Source: Tritrichomonas musculus
Taxonomy: Eukaryota > Parabasalia > Tritrichomonadida > Tritrichomonadidae
Assembly: GCA_039105265.1 (NCBI GenBank)
Contig: JAPFFF010000002.1
Location: forward strand, 6,386,001 to 6,450,000
Direction: 5' to 3'
Length of the DNA: 64,000 bases
A program made the position numbers and the translations under genes. The notes beneath the pieces are model-generated. The model saw only the letters and a list, made by a program, of their open reading frames with translations. It had not been told where the DNA came from and ran no database searches. Positions 61,811 through 64,000 of the stretch are shown piece after piece. Position 1 is the first letter of the stretch, and every line of letters starts with the position of its first letter.

Positions 61811-63220
61811 ATGTCAATTGTCAAAATCAATAACGAGGAACAAAAACTCTCTGAGTTTCGTGACCTGCGGTCTTGGCTCGAAGAGCCTCCGCAGGACTTT
61901 CTTAAGTTCGTTGATAATAAAATCAACGTTCTACATAAAGAACATGAAGAAGATGTTAAAAAAACATACTACTTAAAGAAAGAGTATTCGGTGGAAGAAT
62001 ATGAAAAAATCATTGAAGATTTATATGAAAAAATCAGACATCCACCAGTATTTAAATCAGATAACGAATACATCACCCCTTTACAAATTAAGGAAGAATA
62101 TATTAAAAATATAGAGGAAGAAATAAAGCTTGTTCGTTCAGATTTATCTAAAGCGTTAGGATATCAACAATATGTAAATGAAGAACGACAAAGATTGATG
62201 AAGATACCAAGAAATAACGAAATGTTAACTGAAAATTTGATCGAATACATAAAGAAACAAGTGAATTACTACCATAGAGATTTAATGCTTGAATATTTCG
62301 ATATGTTCGTTGAAAAGGTTAAAGGGATGGTACCAAAAGATAAAAACTATGATTCAACTATTAAATCAATCTACCGAAATAGAAACGGAAAGAAAGCGAT
62401 GAAAATTCTCGATTCATTTGCTGATAAATTAATTAACGCATTAACCACTATTTCTTACGGATTCAGAAACATTAAAATAAAGCCCTACGGGCAAGATGCA
62501 GAGCATCATGGTACGATGAAAGAAACCCAAAATGGTAAAGCATTTATGCCATACAGAACTGTCGAAGATTTAATGAAGAACAAATTTACAAATATTATCG
62601 AAAAAATATATAACTGTATCTATAATTTCATAAAAGATGAGATTGAATGCATACCAGGAGATAATGAATTAACATCCTCCGAATTTGTTAAAATATATGC
62701 TGAATCGTTAATGGGAAACATGAACAATGCAATAATAAATAATTTACCTGCAATTCTTGATGATGAATTTAGCGATAGAATTGAATATTTGAAAGAAGAT
62801 TTATCCGCTAATGTGGTGATAAAATCCATCAGTTACGGAAACAACGAACAAGCAAGACCTATGGTCGCGGCACCTCGTGCCATTAAAGCATCAACTAAAC
62901 CCGTGGTTGAAGAAATAGAAGATGAGACCTATGGTCGCGGCACCTCGTGCCATAATGAACAAAGCGCCAATGTTGTAGTTATTCCGAAAGTGAATCCAGA
63001 AAATAAAAAAGCTATTTCGATGAATCTTGAAAATTTCATTGAATCTTTACCGGATGATTATATAGAACTTAAAGAATTAACAGAAATGTATAATAAATTC
63101 TTTGGCGTTAATATTTCAACGCTTAGTTTAGGTAAATTAAAAGGATTTAAAGAAAATTTCGAAATAAAACGTAAAACTGTAAATAAAGTTAAAAGTACAT
63201 ATTACAAACGAATATGTTAA
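61811..63220 (+). CDS. Polinton ORFan, 469 aa, carrying four double-hairpin units in frame
   Basis: The product is helical and charged through residue 340, then a linker, and a C-terminal 60-residue domain (NFIESLPDDYIELKELTEMY through to STYYKRIC) that looks like a winged-helix or KilA/MSV199-like DNA-binding tail. The coding sequence contains GC-rich double hairpins at 61862-61895, 62482-62507, 62856-62881 and 62926-62951 without loss of frame. No enzymatic motif is visible. The role could be DNA-binding or replication, by analogy only. Confidence 0.6.
   Translation: MSIVKINNEEQKLSEFRDLRSWLEEPPQDFLKFVDNKINVLHKEHEEDVKKTYYLKKEYSVEEYEKIIEDLYEKIRHPPVFKSDNEYITPLQIKEEYIKNIEEEIKLVRSDLSKALGYQQYVNEERQRLMKIPRNNEMLTENLIEYIKKQVNYYHRDLMLEYFDMFVEKVKGMVPKDKNYDSTIKSIYRNRNGKKAMKILDSFADKLINALTTISYGFRNIKIKPYGQDAEHHGTMKETQNGKAFMPYRTVEDLMKNKFTNIIEKIYNCIYNFIKDEIECIPGDNELTSSEFVKIYAESLMGNMNNAIINNLPAILDDEFSDRIEYLKEDLSANVVIKSISYGNNEQARPMVAAPRAIKASTKPVVEEIEDETYGRGTSCHNEQSANVVVIPKVNPENKKAISMNLENFIESLPDDYIELKELTEMYNKFFGVNISTLSLGKLKGFKENFEIKRKTVNKVKSTYYKRIC
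61862..61895 (+). repeat. Double-hairpin unit C (in coding sequence)
   Basis: GACC-TGC-GGTC, TT, GGCTC-GAA-GAGCC. An outer stem CCTGCGG/CCGCAGG encloses the second hairpin. It lies near the 5' end of the 469-aa frame. Confidence 0.88.
62482..62507 (+). repeat. Double-hairpin unit D (in coding sequence)
   Basis: GCCC-TAC-GGGC, AA, GATGC-AGA-GCATC. Confidence 0.85.
62856..62881 (+). repeat. Double-hairpin unit E (in coding sequence)
   Basis: GACC-TAT-GGTC, GC, GGCAC-CTC-GTGCC. Identical over 29 bases (62855-62883) to unit F. Confidence 0.9.
62926..62951 (+). repeat. Double-hairpin unit F (in coding sequence, copy of E)
   Basis: The same sequence as E, 70 bases downstream. Because 70 is not a multiple of three it is read in another frame (TYGRGTSCHN here, RPMVAAPRAI in E). 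Confidence 0.9.
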
Positions 63221-63237
63221 AACAGGTTTCAAATTTA

Positions 63238-63347
63238 TTTTTTCGTCAAATTCACAAAAATAAATTTTCAATCATCAACCCCTCAAAACTTTTCTAGAAA
63301 TTTTTAATGTGTCCTGTCCTGTCCTGTCCTCCTGTCCTGTCCTGTCT
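63238..63347 (-). repeat. Polinton internal repeat, right copy (inverted)
   Basis: The reverse complement of 51998-52102 with few differences, ending in (CCTGT)n on the plus strand. Together with the left copy it brackets the genes from the penton candidate to the 469-aa ORFan. Confidence 0.9.
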
Positions 63348-63382
63348 TCATTTAATTTTTTTATCCTTTTCAATATTTTTGT

Positions 63383-63411
63383 GAACCTAAAGGTCCTTGG
63401 TTCAGTGAGCC
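63383..63411 (+). repeat. Double-hairpin unit G
   Basis: GAACC-TAAA-GGTCC (one mismatch), TT, GGTTC-AGT-GAGCC (one G-U pair). The layout and TT spacer match unit C. The stop codon of the minus-strand basic protein lies within it. Confidence 0.75.
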
Positions 63412-63686
63412 TCTGCATTACTTAAACAATTTACCTTCGTCCTTAATTCCTCTAACTCTTTCTTTTTACGTTCTCGGTACGCTTTTTGTTGAAGTCTTCG
63501 TGCTTGAATTCTTTCTTCTTCTGTGTTGTATTTACGTTTTCGTCCTCGTGTACACTTAACCTCAATTACTTCGCGTAGCTCAGGGCTTTCAGCCCGTTCT
63601 TCCTCATATTCTGGTTTAGTTTGTTTCTCCTTTAACTTCTTAATTACTGGAGTCTCAATAAATTCAGTTACGTTAATTTCAGTCAT
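63402..63686 (-). CDS. Polinton small basic protein, bZIP-like, 94 aa
   Basis: Residues about 46-85 form a strongly basic helix (RGRKRKYNTEEERIQARRLQ, then KAYRERKKKELEELR) followed by a short amphipathic helix, resembling the basic region of a bZIP DNA-binding protein with a very short zipper. Similar small RKKY.EEE..A...Q..YR.RKKE proteins are common in Mavericks and large DNA viruses as I recall. It is the only minus-strand gene of the element in view. The N-terminal third is acidic. Confidence 0.6.
   Translation of the reverse strand: MTEINVTEFIETPVIKKLKEKQTKPEYEEERAESPELREVIEVKCTRGRKRKYNTEEERIQARRLQQKAYRERKKKELEELRTKVNCLSNAEAH
63570..63595 (-). repeat. Double-hairpin unit H (in coding sequence)
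   Basis: On the minus strand GGGCT-GAA-AGCCC is followed by TGAGCTACGCGAAG. The second part resembles GAGCTTCGCGAAC of unit A. It is read through by the bZIP-like frame. Confidence 0.65.
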
Positions 63687-63810
63687 TCTTTTTACAAAAA
63701 TAAAAAAATTAAAATATAAAAAATTAATAGTTATATTTATTTAAAACATTAATCATAAATAATAAATGAAAACATGATATCTTCGTTTACTTATTTTTAA
63801 TTTATTTTAA

Positions 63811-63999
63811 ATGTCAAGAAAAGGAATTCAGGTTATGAGTTGGAAACAACATCAAACACCAACTATGAAAATTAATAATAAAACACCTCTGCACCCACCA
63901 ACGCACAAAAAAGAAGATCTAACAGTTATTCAAGGTTCAAGTTCACAATCAAACGCCAAACAGTTAATTATAACTAAAAAAGATACTAATTCATACTAA
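63811..63999 (+). CDS. Polinton small hypothetical protein, 62 aa
   Basis: A short polar product, rich in Thr, Lys, Gln and His, ending TKKDTNSY with its TAA at the window edge. The start follows TTTTAAATG like other genes of the element. Its style (short, Pro/Thr/Lys) resembles the 60-aa protein at 58816, but identity is not clear. Confidence 0.5.
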   Translation: MSRKGIQVMSWKQHQTPTMKINNKTPLHPPTHKKEDLTVIQGSSSQSNAKQLIITKKDTNSY

Positions 64000-64000
64000 T

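Larger units (their letters stand above)
51667..64000 (+). mobile_element. Polinton/Maverick, left part; right end beyond the window
   Basis: A block of same-direction genes with Polinton content: candidate penton protein, retroviral-type integrase, packaging ATPase, small virion-type proteins, double-jelly-roll major capsid candidate, ORFans and a small basic protein. The left end is placed at a near-perfect hairpin, AAGGGGTGCTAAC-AA-GTTAGCCCCCCTT (51667-51694), bordered by TTAA; this is inferred because the right terminus is not in view. DNA polymerase B and protease genes are not seen and should lie further right. Almost all frames are open, so it looks young. About one visible break is present, a nested insertion in the integrase gene. 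Confidence 0.85.

Overview
The window is extremely AT-rich nuclear DNA of a protist, most probably a trichomonad close to Tritrichomonas or Trichomonas (Parabasalia). This is an inference from content: intron-less genes, very short spacers upstream of ATGs with TCA(T/C)(A/T) initiator-like motifs, a Sel1-repeat kinase, discoidin (F5/8C) proteins, a bacterial-type metabolic gene, many decayed surface-protein genes, abundant DNA-transposon debris and a Polinton/Maverick at the right edge. Standard code is used: intact genes have TGG for Trp and end in TAA or TAG.

Left part (1-19.2 kb): a tRNA-Gln(CTG) gene, then several non-autonomous transposons (a GC-rich hAT MITE and a TTAA-flanked MITE inside one arm of a long inverted repeat). 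Next come an unknown 202-aa gene, a decayed shikimate dehydrogenase of bacterial type, a 1592-aa kinase with about 31 Sel1 repeats and a CaaX tail, tRNA-Val(GAC), a small discoidin protein with a myristoylation signal, and an amino-acid-transporter-like protein on the minus strand.

Middle part (19.2-46.5 kb): mostly debris and repeats. It holds a karyopherin/importin-like pseudogene, a short hAT element with its transposase, a helicase pseudogene, a mariner fragment, minisatellites, a fold-back element with 9-bp target duplications, a three-copy dispersed repeat, one intact gene (476 aa, C-terminal discoidin domain) and several decayed membrane or surface protein genes.

Right part (46.5-64 kb): two divergently transcribed actin-like genes share a 100-bp spacer. 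A metallophosphoesterase with a myristoyl/palmitoyl N-terminus follows. From about 51.67 kb to the window edge lies a Polinton/Maverick with a candidate penton, an integrase interrupted by a nested hAT-like insertion, a packaging ATPase, virion-type small proteins, a double-jelly-roll major capsid candidate, ORFans and a small basic protein. Its polymerase and protease genes and right end must lie outside. Apart from the interrupted integrase its genes look whole, so it appears young.

The least explained structures are GC-rich double-hairpin units scattered in the Polinton (some inside open reading frames), a tRNA-like gene with a probable intron inside the Polinton, and about 105-bp inverted repeats bracketing its gene block. 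All calls are by eye; no database search was run.
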